Shown here one piece after another: positions 55,729-64,000 of a stretch of DNA of 64,000 bases. The notes beneath the pieces are model-generated. The model was given only the letters and a program-made list of their open reading frames with translations. It did not search any database and was not told where the DNA came from. The DNA comes from Nostoc sp. XA010 (lineage in GTDB: Bacteria; Cyanobacteriota; Cyanobacteriia; Cyanobacteriales; Nostocaceae). The position numbers and the translations under genes are program-made. Location: the NCBI RefSeq assembly GCF_020829625.1, contig NZ_JAIVFX010000002.1, positions 496,001-560,000 on the forward strand, written 5' to 3'. How positions within the stretch are numbered: the first letter of the stretch is position 1; each line of letters begins with the position of its first letter.

Positions 55729-58700
55729 CTAAGTAGATCGAACCAGGCTAGAGATTGCTTGCACTAATGTCGTTGGCTCTATTGGCTTAGAGATGTGCTT
55801 GTGGAAACCTGCTTTTAGTGCCTGTTGTTGATTCATCTCCCCGGCGTAGGCTGTCAGGGCGATCGCTTTTATCTGATCGCCTTGTGCCAACAAGGTTCTA
55901 ACCTGCTGTATCAACATATAACCGTCTACATCGGGCATCCCAATATCACTCAGCAGCACATCGGGTTTGGACTGGGTGAGAACCAAGAATGCCTCGGAAG
56001 CTGAAGACACAGCTGTGACAATTGCCCCATACTGCTCTAGCACAAAAACAGTCAATTCCCGCGTGTCAGTATCATCATCTACTACTAAAACTTTGATACC
56101 ACTCAAATCTAGAAAGGAATCAAGCAGCTTACTGTCCTGATTTGTTGCTGGCTGAGTGGACATTAGCGGTAGCCGGATTGTAAAGGTTGCTCCTTGCCCA
56201 ATACCTGGACTTTCTGCCTCAACTGTGCCACCATGCAGTTCGACTAAATGACGCGCGATCGCCAACCCTAATCCCAGTCCACCGAACTTTCTTGTGGTAG
56301 TGCCGTCTGCTTGGCGGAAGTAATCAAACACATAGGGAAGAAAATCAGCATGAATACCTTTGCCTGTATCGCTGACGGTAATTTGAGCAACAGAGCCAAG
56401 TTGCTCTAAACAGATATTTACCTGTCCCCCTTCAGACGTAAATTTAATCGCGTTTGAGAGCAGATTCCAAATCACTTGTTGCAAACGAGTTGAATCACCC
56501 AAAACTTTACCAACGTTGGGTTCAAGCACTGTCTGCACTGAAATTGACTTGGCTTGGGCTGCTAGCCGCACGGTTTCCATCCCTGCTTGAATCGTCGCAG
56601 CAAGATCGACTGGAGCAACATTCAGGCTGAGTTTGCCCCGCAGAATGCGGGAAACATCCAAAAGATCCTCAATCAATTCTGATTGCAACTTAGCATTGCG
56701 TTGAATAGCTCCTAGAGCGTATGCTATCTTCGCTTCATTCAACTTCTGGCTCTGAAGTAGACTAGACCAACCCAGAATTGGATTGAGAGGCGATCGCAAC
56801 TCGTGTGACAATACTGCTAAAAACTCATCCTTAACTCGGTTTGCGGCTTCGGCTTCTTCCCGTGATGCTTCTGCTGCCAACCGTGCTTGCTGTTCTGCTT
56901 CGTATAATCGGGCATTCTCAACTGCGATCGATGCCATTTGCGCTAGCTGCACCAGGATAGCTTCATCCGCTTCGTTGAAATCACCTTCATATTTGTCTGA
57001 AAGCTGAATCAATCCGATGTTACGTCCGTCTCGTGCCACTAGAGGTGCTGCGAGCCAGCCCCGCATCGGAGGGTGGTTCTTTGCCTCCTTACCAAAGCCT
57101 CGCCAACGGGGATGACTTTCAAGTTCGGCTTGTGTCATTCGCATTGATCGATTCAGGTGACATACACAGCTGTAAATTCCAGATCCATCTGCCTTTTCAT
57201 TGTAGTCTCGCCACTGGGCATACTTATCGGATAGGTAAATAGAGCTAATTGACTGTGCCCAATTTTCGTGAAGGCTCATGCTGGTGACGGACTGATGGGC
57301 ACTAATAATCGATGCTGCCTGCGTGGTAATTACTTGCAGAACTTCTGCAACAGAAAGGGCAGAATTAATTGCCAACGCTGCTGTTGTCAATCCCTGCAAT
57401 TGTTCGGCATAGTGTCGTTCACGAGCAAGAGAGTGTTCTCGCTCAAGTTCGACTTGTCTGCGATTGGTGATGTCAATTATAAATTTCACACCCTCTTCTT
57501 CATTGAGACATTTGGCACAGAACAATCCCCACCACCGTGAGCCGTCCTTGCGAATGTACTCCTTTTCGTAGGGACTAATGCTCCCAGTTGCTTTAAACTC
57601 TTCGATTGCTCTGAGGGAATCTGGCATCCACTCCGGTGGTGTCATTTTGTCCCACCCCACCAATCCTTGCTCAATATCCTTACGGCTGTAGCCGCTCATT
57701 TGCAAGAAAGCATCGTTGCTTTCGGTAATATTGCCGTTGGTTTTGAAAAAAATGACACCGACCGTTTCGATTGCGAACGCCCGACGCAGACGCTCTTCGG
57801 ATTCCCGCAAGGCTGCTTCAGCTTGCCTGCGAGCGGTGATATCACGAGATATGCATAACAACCGTTCGACTTGCCCATCGGCTCCTCTAATCGGACTAAC
57901 TTTGTTATCCCACCACTTCGGTTCGCCTGTTTGAGTTGGGCGATAGCCTTGAAAAGTGCTGATTTTGCCTGCTTTTGCACAATCAATTGCGTTCAGTGCG
58001 GCTTGTCTATCGGTTCCTTGCCAAAACTCGACCCATGAACAACCGAGGAACGGTCTGACATCACTGATGTTGAGCGCCGCCTGACCGCCTGGACTCATAT
58101 ACACGATTAGCCCTGACAAATCCAATACTTTGATGCAGTCGTCGCTACTGTCAAGGATCGGCCGATTGAACTCTTGACTTTGGCGCAACGCCGCTTCTGC
58201 TTGTTTGTGATCTGTAACGTCAATCAGTAACCCATCCCACACGTATCCTTCTGGCGTTTGCACAGCGCGGGAAGTACCCTGAACCCATTTGAGTTTACCC
58301 GATGGTGTCATGATACGCCCATCCCAACGCCAGGGTAAGGAGTTCTTAATAGCGTCAGCAATGGAGGTTTTAAATAACGGCAAATCCTCTGAGTAAATTA
58401 GTTCTACAAAGGAATTAGCGTCTCGGAGAATTGTTTCTGGCTCCAATTCCAACAGTTCACGGGAGCCAGAATTCACGAAGGTAAAGCGATGGGGGCTATC
58501 TGTGCAGGGCAAATAGCGAAAGACCATACCTGGCACGTTGGCAACTAGCGCCTCGAACTGCGTTTGACTATGATGGAGTGCTGCACGAGTCCCTTGCTCG
58601 TGGCGTACAGCTTCAAGAGTTGCCTGATGCGCTTGATGGATACTTTGTAGAGCAGAGGCAGTAAAACCTGCCAAACTCGTCATCAGCCGATGATCCTCAG

Positions 58701-59208
58701 CATCAAACTGTCGCGCCTCATGGTGCGACACAATCCAAAGAGTGCCTAATGGTTGATTGTTTACACTTAGCGGAATTACCAATCCCTCAACAATGGGAAA
58801 CTGCGGATGGTGCAGATAGTTGAAATAACGTTCAGGATGGGCATACAGTTGCGGCTGCCTAGATTGAAGTGTGGTGCCACAGGGACTAAAATTACTTGGG
58901 GTGGTGGTTTGTTCTAAAAATTTTAATGCGCCTGCGATCGCTACCCAGCGAAATCTGGATTCACCATTAGAATTTGTTTCCAGTAAACTGACTCCAGCAG
59001 TATCGGCTCGACATAAATCGACAGCAATCTCAACCAGGGTTTTGAGCATGGATTGCGGATCGTCCATGAGTTGTTGACCGAGGATGTGGAGCGCTCGGTT
59101 TTCAGACGCTAAATCTGGCTGTCTCGCTGGACGACCAGCCAGAGCCTCTGTAATCAAGACATCCGCTTCCGTGACTGCTGAAGTATTGTTTGAGGATAAA
59201 CACATCAT
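55729..59208 (-). CDS. Hybrid sensor histidine kinase with multiple GAF/PAS domains
   Basis: 1159 residues, no membrane segments: an N-terminal GAF domain (about 45-195), three PAS/PAC domains (about 210-335, 345-460, 465-585), a second GAF domain (about 605-770), HisKA with phospho-acceptor His802 in LAVLSHELRSPLNP, a HATPase domain (N, G1, G2 boxes, about 900-1015, e.g. DTGKGIHADFLPYVFDYF and FGGLGLGLAI), and a C-terminal receiver domain with Asp1088 (DVLLSDIGMPDVDG). A cytosolic phosphorelay sensor. All catalytic residues appear intact. The cognate output regulator is not adjacent. Confidence 0.92.
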   Translation of the reverse strand: MMCLSSNNTSAVTEADVLITEALAGRPARQPDLASENRALHILGQQLMDDPQSMLKTLVEIAVDLCRADTAGVSLLETNSNGESRFRWVAIAGALKFLEQTTTPSNFSPCGTTLQSRQPQLYAHPERYFNYLHHPQFPIVEGLVIPLSVNNQPLGTLWIVSHHEARQFDAEDHRLMTSLAGFTASALQSIHQAHQATLEAVRHEQGTRAALHHSQTQFEALVANVPGMVFRYLPCTDSPHRFTFVNSGSRELLELEPETILRDANSFVELIYSEDLPLFKTSIADAIKNSLPWRWDGRIMTPSGKLKWVQGTSRAVQTPEGYVWDGLLIDVTDHKQAEAALRQSQEFNRPILDSSDDCIKVLDLSGLIVYMSPGGQAALNISDVRPFLGCSWVEFWQGTDRQAALNAIDCAKAGKISTFQGYRPTQTGEPKWWDNKVSPIRGADGQVERLLCISRDITARRQAEAALRESEERLRRAFAIETVGVIFFKTNGNITESNDAFLQMSGYSRKDIEQGLVGWDKMTPPEWMPDSLRAIEEFKATGSISPYEKEYIRKDGSRWWGLFCAKCLNEEEGVKFIIDITNRRQVELEREHSLARERHYAEQLQGLTTAALAINSALSVAEVLQVITTQAASIISAHQSVTSMSLHENWAQSISSIYLSDKYAQWRDYNEKADGSGIYSCVCHLNRSMRMTQAELESHPRWRGFGKEAKNHPPMRGWLAAPLVARDGRNIGLIQLSDKYEGDFNEADEAILVQLAQMASIAVENARLYEAEQQARLAAEASREEAEAANRVKDEFLAVLSHELRSPLNPILGWSSLLQSQKLNEAKIAYALGAIQRNAKLQSELIEDLLDVSRILRGKLSLNVAPVDLAATIQAGMETVRLAAQAKSISVQTVLEPNVGKVLGDSTRLQQVIWNLLSNAIKFTSEGGQVNICLEQLGSVAQITVSDTGKGIHADFLPYVFDYFRQADGTTTRKFGGLGLGLAIARHLVELHGGTVEAESPGIGQGATFTIRLPLMSTQPATNQDSKLLDSFLDLSGIKVLVVDDDTDTRELTVFVLEQYGAIVTAVSSASEAFLVLTQSKPDVLLSDIGMPDVDGYMLIQQVRTLLAQGDQIKAIALTAYAGEMNQQQALKAGFHKHISKPIEPTTLVQAISSLVRST

Positions 59209-59347
59209 TATTAATTAATAATATATAGGCAAATCGCTGTGTTTAACTGAAATCAAAAGGCTCAAAAAGTAGTTATTAGACTTATAACAAGCTCAATAAT
59301 GCATCCAGCTAAAAGCAAATAAATTTAATATTTAATTAATATCTCAT

Positions 59348-59665
59348 TTAAGCTGGCGGCTCTATCTTTTGAAATTCTTTAATTGCTTCGATATGGGCTT
59401 GATTTACCTTTATATGCTCCTCTACTGCTTCTGAAAACACATCTGCTGAAGGATCTTCTGTTAGTCTGTGCGCCAAATATTGAAATTTCTGCGCGTGCTC
59501 GTGCATGGTTTCTCCATAGGCTTCCATACGTTCTTTTTCTTCCGGCTCGATTTGGTCATCTGTTTGTAAACTCTTACCCAACTCTTGTATCTCTTTGCTA
59601 TGCTCAATTGATTTTTGAGCATGTTTTTGTGCTGTCTCTATAGTCTGCTTTGAAACTTCATGCAT
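59348..59665 (-). CDS. Small helical hypothetical protein
   Basis: A 105-residue, strongly charged, Glu/His/Gln-rich protein without hydrophobic segments (KQTIETAQKHAQKSIEHSKE, and HEHAQKFQYLAHRLTEDPS). Predicted to be mostly helical. I do not recognise a family, but the composition and intact frame support a real gene. It precedes the histidine kinase gene by 140 bp on the same strand, with no evidence of function. Confidence 0.6.
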   Translation of the reverse strand: MHEVSKQTIETAQKHAQKSIEHSKEIQELGKSLQTDDQIEPEEKERMEAYGETMHEHAQKFQYLAHRLTEDPSADVFSEAVEEHIKVNQAHIEAIKEFQKIEPPA

Positions 59666-59870
59666 AATCTTAATCCCGACTATCGCCTTAAAAAAACTAT
59701 CAAATAGGAGCTATCTCGCTTATCTGTAACAGTTCGTTAAAAAGTTACTAGTATAAAAATTTCATGTTCTAATAACATTTTATATACTATTCAAAACCTC
59801 GCAAACTAGCTAAAGGTGGATGAGATTGGCGTTTAAACTAATCCTTCAGACTGCCGCGTAGGCGTAGCCA
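59666..59870. other. Intergenic stretch with a target-site duplicate
   Basis: About 205 bp without a gene. Its right end (GCGTAGCCA, 59862-59870) is the left copy of the target-site duplication of the adjacent MITE. Confidence 0.45.
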
Positions 59871-60009
59871 CAATATGGTTCGGATAAGCTTTTGAGGCAG
59901 GGGAGGAAAGAGAGTTATTATTAAGCAATTTCTCTTCCCCTGCTTCTCTTCTCCCCCTGCTCAAGAACAGCTTGCCTCAACAGATGACTTTGTTAACCGA
60001 ACCGTATTG
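59871..60009. mobile_element. MITE family 2, copy 2 (139 bp)
   Basis: Ends CAATATGGTTCGGATAAG and TTAACCGAACCGTATTG are inverted repeats and match those at 10382-10519. The flanks GCGTAGCCA (59862-59870) and GCGTAGCCA (60011-60019) form a 9-bp direct repeat. The interior holds G-rich and C-rich inverted stretches. Confidence 0.82.
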
Positions 60010-60159
60010 CGCGTAGCCAGCCGTAGGCATCGCTATTAAAGTTTCAAAAACGGGAGGTAGTATTTCTGTTCTCAAACCACAATGAGAGCTTATGAATCAG
60101 ATTCTGGCAAATTTGTCTAGCCTAAAGAAGGTTAATGTTGAGTAGCTTTTAAGCAAAAT

Positions 60160-61143
60160 TTATTGGAATTTCGCCTCCTGACCAGAACAGTCAAATAAAT
60201 GTAGCCCTAACCGTTGGGAAAGTTCTTCACACACCTTTACCCCGCGCACACTGTTACCACGCATATCCAACAGAGGCGAAAAAACTCCAATGCCCATCTT
60301 ATTGGGCACAACGGCGATAATCCCACCACAAATTCCGCTTTTCGCCGGAATCCCAATTTTATAAGCCCACTCACCTGCAAAGTTGTACATTCCGCAGGTA
60401 TACATAACACTCAAAATATCTTTGATGTAATGCTTATCTACCGCCTGTTCTGTGGTAATCGGGTTAATCCCTTTGTTAGCAAGGGTAGCCGCCATCACTG
60501 CTAAGTCTTGGCAATTCACCATCACCGCACACTGCTGGAAATAAAGATCCAGCGACTCTTCTATATTCCGGTCAATCATGCCAAAGTTGAGCATCAGATG
60601 CGCCATTGCCCGGTTGCGATGCCCTGTACTGCGTTCTGAGGTAAAAACAGAAATGTCAACGAACACATCGCGGCCAATATATCGCCGAAACATATCCAGC
60701 ATTCGGTTGAGGCGTTCAGTTGGGCCAGAACCTTTAATTAAGCTGGTGGTTGCGATCGCACCTGCATTTACCATTGGATTATAAGGTCGCTTCGATTGCT
60801 CATCCAAAACAATCGCGTTGAATGCATCACCCGTTGGTTCTACGCCAACTCTAGTCAATATGTAATCCAGTCCATGATCTTCTAAAGCAAGTCCATAAGC
60901 AAATACTTTGGAAATTGACTGAATGGTAAAGAGGTGATCGTAATCGCCAACTTTGTAAACCTGACCATCTACTGTCACAATGCAAATGCTGAACAAATCC
61001 GGGTTTGCCTTTGCCAGTTCGGGAATAAATTTCGTTACTGCACCCTCCCCCAGTAACTTGTACTGAGAATGCAACTCATTGAGAAAAGCTTTTAATGGCG
61101 ATGGATTTATTTCTAAATCTCCTTGATGTGCTTGGTTTGTCAT
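60160..61143 (-). CDS. glsA: Glutaminase A
   Basis: A serine-dependent beta-lactamase-fold glutaminase, hydrolysing glutamine to glutamate and ammonia. Its SISK motif ([13 protein letters not shown]) holds the Ser-x-x-Lys pair. Other family features are [49 protein letters not shown] and [13 protein letters not shown] take ATG 61143 (MTNQAHQGD), giving 327 residues; an ATG seven codons upstream at 61164 is possible. It is complete and intact. It may recycle glutamine under nitrogen excess, but no regulatory site was seen. Confidence 0.93.
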   Translation of the reverse strand: MTNQAHQGDLEINPSPLKAFLNELHSQYKLLGEGAVTKFIPELAKANPDLFSICIVTVDGQVYKVGDYDHLFTIQSISKVFAYGLALEDHGLDYILTRVGVEPTGDAFNAIVLDEQSKRPYNPMVNAGAIATTSLIKGSGPTERLNRMLDMFRRYIGRDVFVDISVFTSERSTGHRNRAMAHLMLNFGMIDRNIEESLDLYFQQCAVMVNCQDLAVMAATLANKGINPITTEQAVDKHYIKDILSVMYTCGMYNFAGEWAYKIGIPAKSGICGGIIAVVPNKMGIGVFSPLLDMRGNSVRGVKVCEELSQRLGLHLFDCSGQEAKFQ

Positions 61144-61164
61144 CAGGCTGATAGGATTTCCCAA

Positions 61165-62041
61165 AATACCTACTATATATAGTAGGGGTGCAGCTGTACA
61201 TCCTTACAACCACAAAGATTTTTGAACAGATAGCTTGCTCTAAAAAATCATATTTAAGCAAGTACTTAGGTCATAAAAAGACTAATGTGCTTTATAATAC
61301 GCCACAAAATGGAGCTACAAGCGATCGCAAAGATTTACTAATTTTTTTATCATTCATCCTGAAAAATATTAGGTTGAGTATATTCCTTTTTTTTATACTC
61401 AGTAATACTGTAATGTCAAGTTATATATATCACTATTTTTAGTCTAGTCATGGAAAATAAAAGTCATGATTAATTTAAGTGGAAAAAACTTTGAAAAAAG
61501 ATATTAAACCCAAATTAATTTACATAATTATTTAAGATGTAACTCATATCATGACTTATTCGTAGAGAAATCTAAAGATTTCATGAAATAAGTCATTTTA
61601 AGTATTTATGCCGATGCCATTCAATTAAAGTTATATTATCTTCTAGTTGTAAATAGCCAAAATCGATGTAATATAAAATACATGGGTAGCAACGAGCCTT
61701 TAGAGCCGATGGGAATAGGGTATCGTCGCTTTAGGGTGCAATAAGCGTAAAGCTTTTTTAATAATTTTTGGACTTGCCAAAAAAAGCGTTACATAGCCAA
61801 AGTCCTCAATTGAGAAAGGTTTCGCCCTGAAAATTGGAATTTAAATTGAGAAAGCTGCCAAGAATTACGCTAAAACCCTGATCCCCAAGCCAAAAGGTTC
61901 GTGCTAGTCTGTTGCAGTTATAAACAACAAAGTGAAAACGGAACGAATTCGAGTTTTTCAGGAGGGAAGTCACTTTCACAAAGTGAAGAATCCCGCGAAT
62001 CATGAAACTTAAATTCTACAGTCGCTTTAAAAAACGGACGC
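61165..62041. other. 877-bp gap upstream of rlpA
   Basis: AT-rich DNA with no supported gene. Two features stand out. One is a possible structured segment at 61680-61770 ending in AGCTTTTTT (weak terminator-like). The other is a hairpin CACTTT-CAC-AAAGTG within GGGA...TCCC at 61964-61993, some 50 bp before rlpA, with AGGAGGG just upstream. The latter may be part of a structured 5' leader of rlpA. Confidence 0.4.
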
Positions 62042-63145
62042 ATGAATCAAAGACATTTGTGGATTATTGTTACCCTGTCTATGGCTGTTTTGGGCATACC
62101 TTCGGTTGGTTGCACTCAAACCACCAAGGGAAATGCGCTAGCTTCCCAGAAATCACCCGCCCCTGATGTGGTGAAGGTGGGAGAGTACCAATCCAGAGCA
62201 GGGAAACAAACCTTGGATGCTGTGATTACACAAATTCATCCTCACAACGTTGGAGGACGTAAGGCGGCAACCCTTTTTATCCGAAATATACCTGTCCTCA
62301 CCTTTTTGAGTTCTGTATCAAATACGAATCTTGAAACTAAAAAAGTTGGTGCAATTGGAAACCCTGAGGGCGTACAACAGTACGCCCTTATTGCTAGCAA
62401 TTCATCAAATGGACTGGATAGTGGGAGCTTAACAGATGTAAGTAACCAGGTTAGCTCCGCCGACAATGACCCGGTTCAGATAGCTGGTGTAATAGCAGCA
62501 AAGATCAACCAGTTGAATCGGGAAAATGTGGACGGGAGTAAGATTACCGTAAGTTGGAAAGCAGGGGAAAAATCGACTGACAATCAAGCGCAAAACAAAA
62601 GCGCCCCAGTCCAACCAAATGGCGATCGCTATGTAATCAAAATTAATGGCGAAGAATTAGTCGAAATCAACGAAGGTACCCGACTAGCAGATAGTACTAA
62701 CAATCTGGCGCAAGATGCATTGCAAGCAACCAATCGCCTACGGAGGCTACTAGGCAATGCATCTCCCTTAAAAGAGATTGCTAATTTACCTGTGCGTTCG
62801 CCAGTAGCAATGCCAAAGCAGCCTCAACAGATTGCCGTCGGAATAGTGCGAACCACCTTGAGAGGTATAGCTTCTTTTTACGGCTATGACTTTTCTGGTA
62901 ATCGTACTGCTAGCGGCCAGAGATTCAACCCAGAAGCAATGACTGCCGCCCATCGCAGCTTACCATTTGGTACACAAGTCCGTGTAACCAACACCCGTAA
63001 CGGTCGTTCTGTAGTGCTGCGAATTAATGACCGAGGCCCATTCATTCGGGGTCGAGTCATTGACGTGTCTACTGGTGCAGCTCGAATTTTGGGAATGATG
63101 GGCAGTGGCGTAGCACCAGTACATATTGAAGTTTTGGGGAAATAA
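62042..63145 (+). CDS. rlpA: RlpA-like septal ring lytic transglycosylase family lipoprotein
   Basis: 367 residues. The N-terminus MNQRHLWIIVTLSMAVLGIP continues SVGC, a probable lipoprotein signal. A variable region follows (about 30-270), then a C-terminal double-psi beta-barrel (RlpA) domain (about 275-365): GIASFYGYDFSGNRTASGQRF, MTAAHRSLPFGTQVRVTN and LRINDRGPFIRGRVIDVS, with the His and Asp residues of the family present. RlpA cleaves naked glycan strands at septa in Pseudomonas. There is no SPOR domain here. Confidence 0.87.
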   Translation: MNQRHLWIIVTLSMAVLGIPSVGCTQTTKGNALASQKSPAPDVVKVGEYQSRAGKQTLDAVITQIHPHNVGGRKAATLFIRNIPVLTFLSSVSNTNLETKKVGAIGNPEGVQQYALIASNSSNGLDSGSLTDVSNQVSSADNDPVQIAGVIAAKINQLNRENVDGSKITVSWKAGEKSTDNQAQNKSAPVQPNGDRYVIKINGEELVEINEGTRLADSTNNLAQDALQATNRLRRLLGNASPLKEIANLPVRSPVAMPKQPQQIAVGIVRTTLRGIASFYGYDFSGNRTASGQRFNPEAMTAAHRSLPFGTQVRVTNTRNGRSVVLRINDRGPFIRGRVIDVSTGAARILGMMGSGVAPVHIEVLGK

Positions 63146-63154
63146 TCAAGTAGG

Positions 63155-63290
63155 GAGTGGGGAATAGAGGAGCAAGGGGAGCAGGGGAAGCAGAGGAAGC
63201 AGGGGGAGAAATCAATTCAAAATTCAAGAACTTCTGCTTCCTCTTTCCCACTCCCCACTCCCCACTCACCATTCCCCACTTCCCATAACA
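63155..63290. repeat. Inverted G-rich/C-rich short repeats
   Basis: GTAGGGAGTGGGGAATAGAG and GCAGGGG-type units are followed by CCCACTCCCCACTCCCCACT. The two halves can form a long imperfect hairpin between rlpA and panC. Confidence 0.55.
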
Positions 63291-63370
63291 ATTCCCCTAG
63301 TTCAATCATCTCTTCCCTCTCTTTCAGATATAAACTAACGGGGGAGGGATCGATAACTAGGGGTATTTTT

Positions 63371-64000
63371 GTGCGCCTGCTGACAACAGTCGCAGCTTTA
63401 CGCTGCTATTTAACTAAACGCTGCTCAGAAAACAAGCTAATTGCGGTTACTGAGGATCTAAGACTAGATGAGATGACTGGCTGGTATCAGACGGCAGTCG
63501 GTCTGGTGCCAACGATGGGAAATTTGCATCAAGGTCATTTAAGCTTGATTCAACGGGCGCGGCAAGAAAATTCTACGGTGATTGTAAGTATTTTCGTCAA
63601 TCCCCTGCAATTTGCTCCCAATGAGGATTATCAACGCTATCCCCGCACTTTAGAGCAAGACCAACAATTTTGCGAACAAGCTGGGGTAGATGCAATTTTT
63701 GCGCCGACTCCGGAAGAAATGGCAGTTCCCCAGAAGAGTATACAAGAATCAAAGGTTACACAAGTTATCCCCCCATCTGCTATGATAACAGGCTTGTGTG
63801 GTCGTTCTCGGCAAGGTCACTTTCAGGGTGTCGCTACGATTGTGACCAAACTTTTCAACTTGGTACAGCCTGACCGTGCCTACTTTGGTCAAAAGGATGG
63901 TCAGCAACTGGCAATTATTAAACGCTTAGTAGCTGACTTAAATTTGCCAGTAGAAATTGTTGCTTGTCCAACAGTGCGGGAAGCTTCGGGTCTTGCCTTC
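63371..64000 (+). CDS. panC: Pantoate--beta-alanine ligase (5' part; probably PanC/cytidylate kinase fusion)
   Basis: The frame starts at GTG 63371 and runs off the window after 210 codons. PanC joins pantoate and beta-alanine to make pantothenate. Clear motifs are [20 protein letters not shown] (the HxGH adenylate-binding motif), [44 protein letters not shown] and [15 protein letters not shown]. Cyanobacteria usually carry a PanC-cytidylate kinase fusion, so the missing C-terminal part is probably a CMP kinase. The incomplete end is due only to the window edge. Confidence 0.92.
   Translation, partial: MRLLTTVAALRCYLTKRCSENKLIAVTEDLRLDEMTGWYQTAVGLVPTMGNLHQGHLSLIQRARQENSTVIVSIFVNPLQFAPNEDYQRYPRTLEQDQQFCEQAGVDAIFAPTPEEMAVPQKSIQESKVTQVIPPSAMITGLCGRSRQGHFQGVATIVTKLFNLVQPDRAYFGQKDGQQLAIIKRLVADLNLPVEIVACPTVREASGLAF

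Noticed and set aside
61680..62041. c-di-AMP (ydaO) riboswitch upstream of rlpA
   Set aside because: The conserved GGGGGA..., GGGTGAATC and CAGCTAACCTC blocks are absent; only a simple hairpin is visible.

Overview
The window is chromosomal DNA of a filamentous, probably heterocyst-forming cyanobacterium of the Nostoc/Anabaena type. The evidence is the very frequent HIP1 octamer GCGATCGC, a nifH gene, many short heptanucleotide repeat arrays of the Nostocales kind, several multi-domain PAS/GAF signalling proteins, and cyanobacterial-type PanC, RlpA and DHS-like proteins. I recognised no rRNA or tRNA gene.

Layout. 0-2.5 kb: a DUF72 protein, a DnaJ-pentapeptide protein and a zinc-ribbon membrane protein, all on the minus strand. 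2.9-4.2 kb: a sigma70-type promoter, two successive aromatic leader peptides each followed by an intrinsic terminator, then a DAHP synthase gene (aroF). This looks like a tandem ribosome-mediated attenuator for the first step of aromatic amino acid synthesis and is the most striking regulatory find. 4.2-7.1 kb: a 63-bp tandem repeat, decayed sequence with a possible TetR fragment, and an orphan nifH with a good terminator. 7.3-9.7 kb: a HopA1-like protein and an APH-type kinase, the same pairing as the dehydration enzymes of class V lanthipeptides, but with no visible precursor.

11.1-26.1 kb: a complete type I-D CRISPR-Cas locus. It has a divergent WYL regulator, cas3, cas10d, csc2, csc1, cas6, cas4, cas1 and cas2, then a leader and a 13-repeat array. 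Three uncommon guests sit in it: a YhcG-type PDDEXK nuclease between cas3 and cas10d, an antisense unknown gene, and a 2-oxoglutarate/Fe(II) oxygenase overlapping cas6. The cas3 stop codon lies inside a near-copy of the CRISPR repeat hairpin, and cas6 carries an in-frame palindromic repeat.

26-47 kb: housekeeping and signalling genes. These are exonuclease III, glycosyltransferases, an alcohol dehydrogenase, a serine recombinase that has lost its catalytic residues, a class III cyclase lacking its Asn/Arg pair, a deoxyhypusine-synthase-like enzyme, an orphan ParA, an amino-acid-permease-PAS-GGDEF-EAL fusion, and a histidine decarboxylase with an altered PLP-lysine motif. 47-64 kb: ileS, a small cyclic-nucleotide-binding protein, a Lin0512 protein, an AbrB-type membrane protein, a DUF1838 protein, a large hybrid histidine kinase, glutaminase, RlpA and the 5' part of panC.

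Repeats shape the intergenic DNA. Two MITE families are visible. One has three copies with TATAGGA...-type ends, heptamer arrays inside, and one copy carrying a nested palindrome. The other has two ~138-bp copies with CAATACGGTTC-type ends, flanked by 9-10 bp target duplications. Short palindromes, G/C-rich heptamer arrays and a 62-bp tandem repeat fill most of the remaining gaps.
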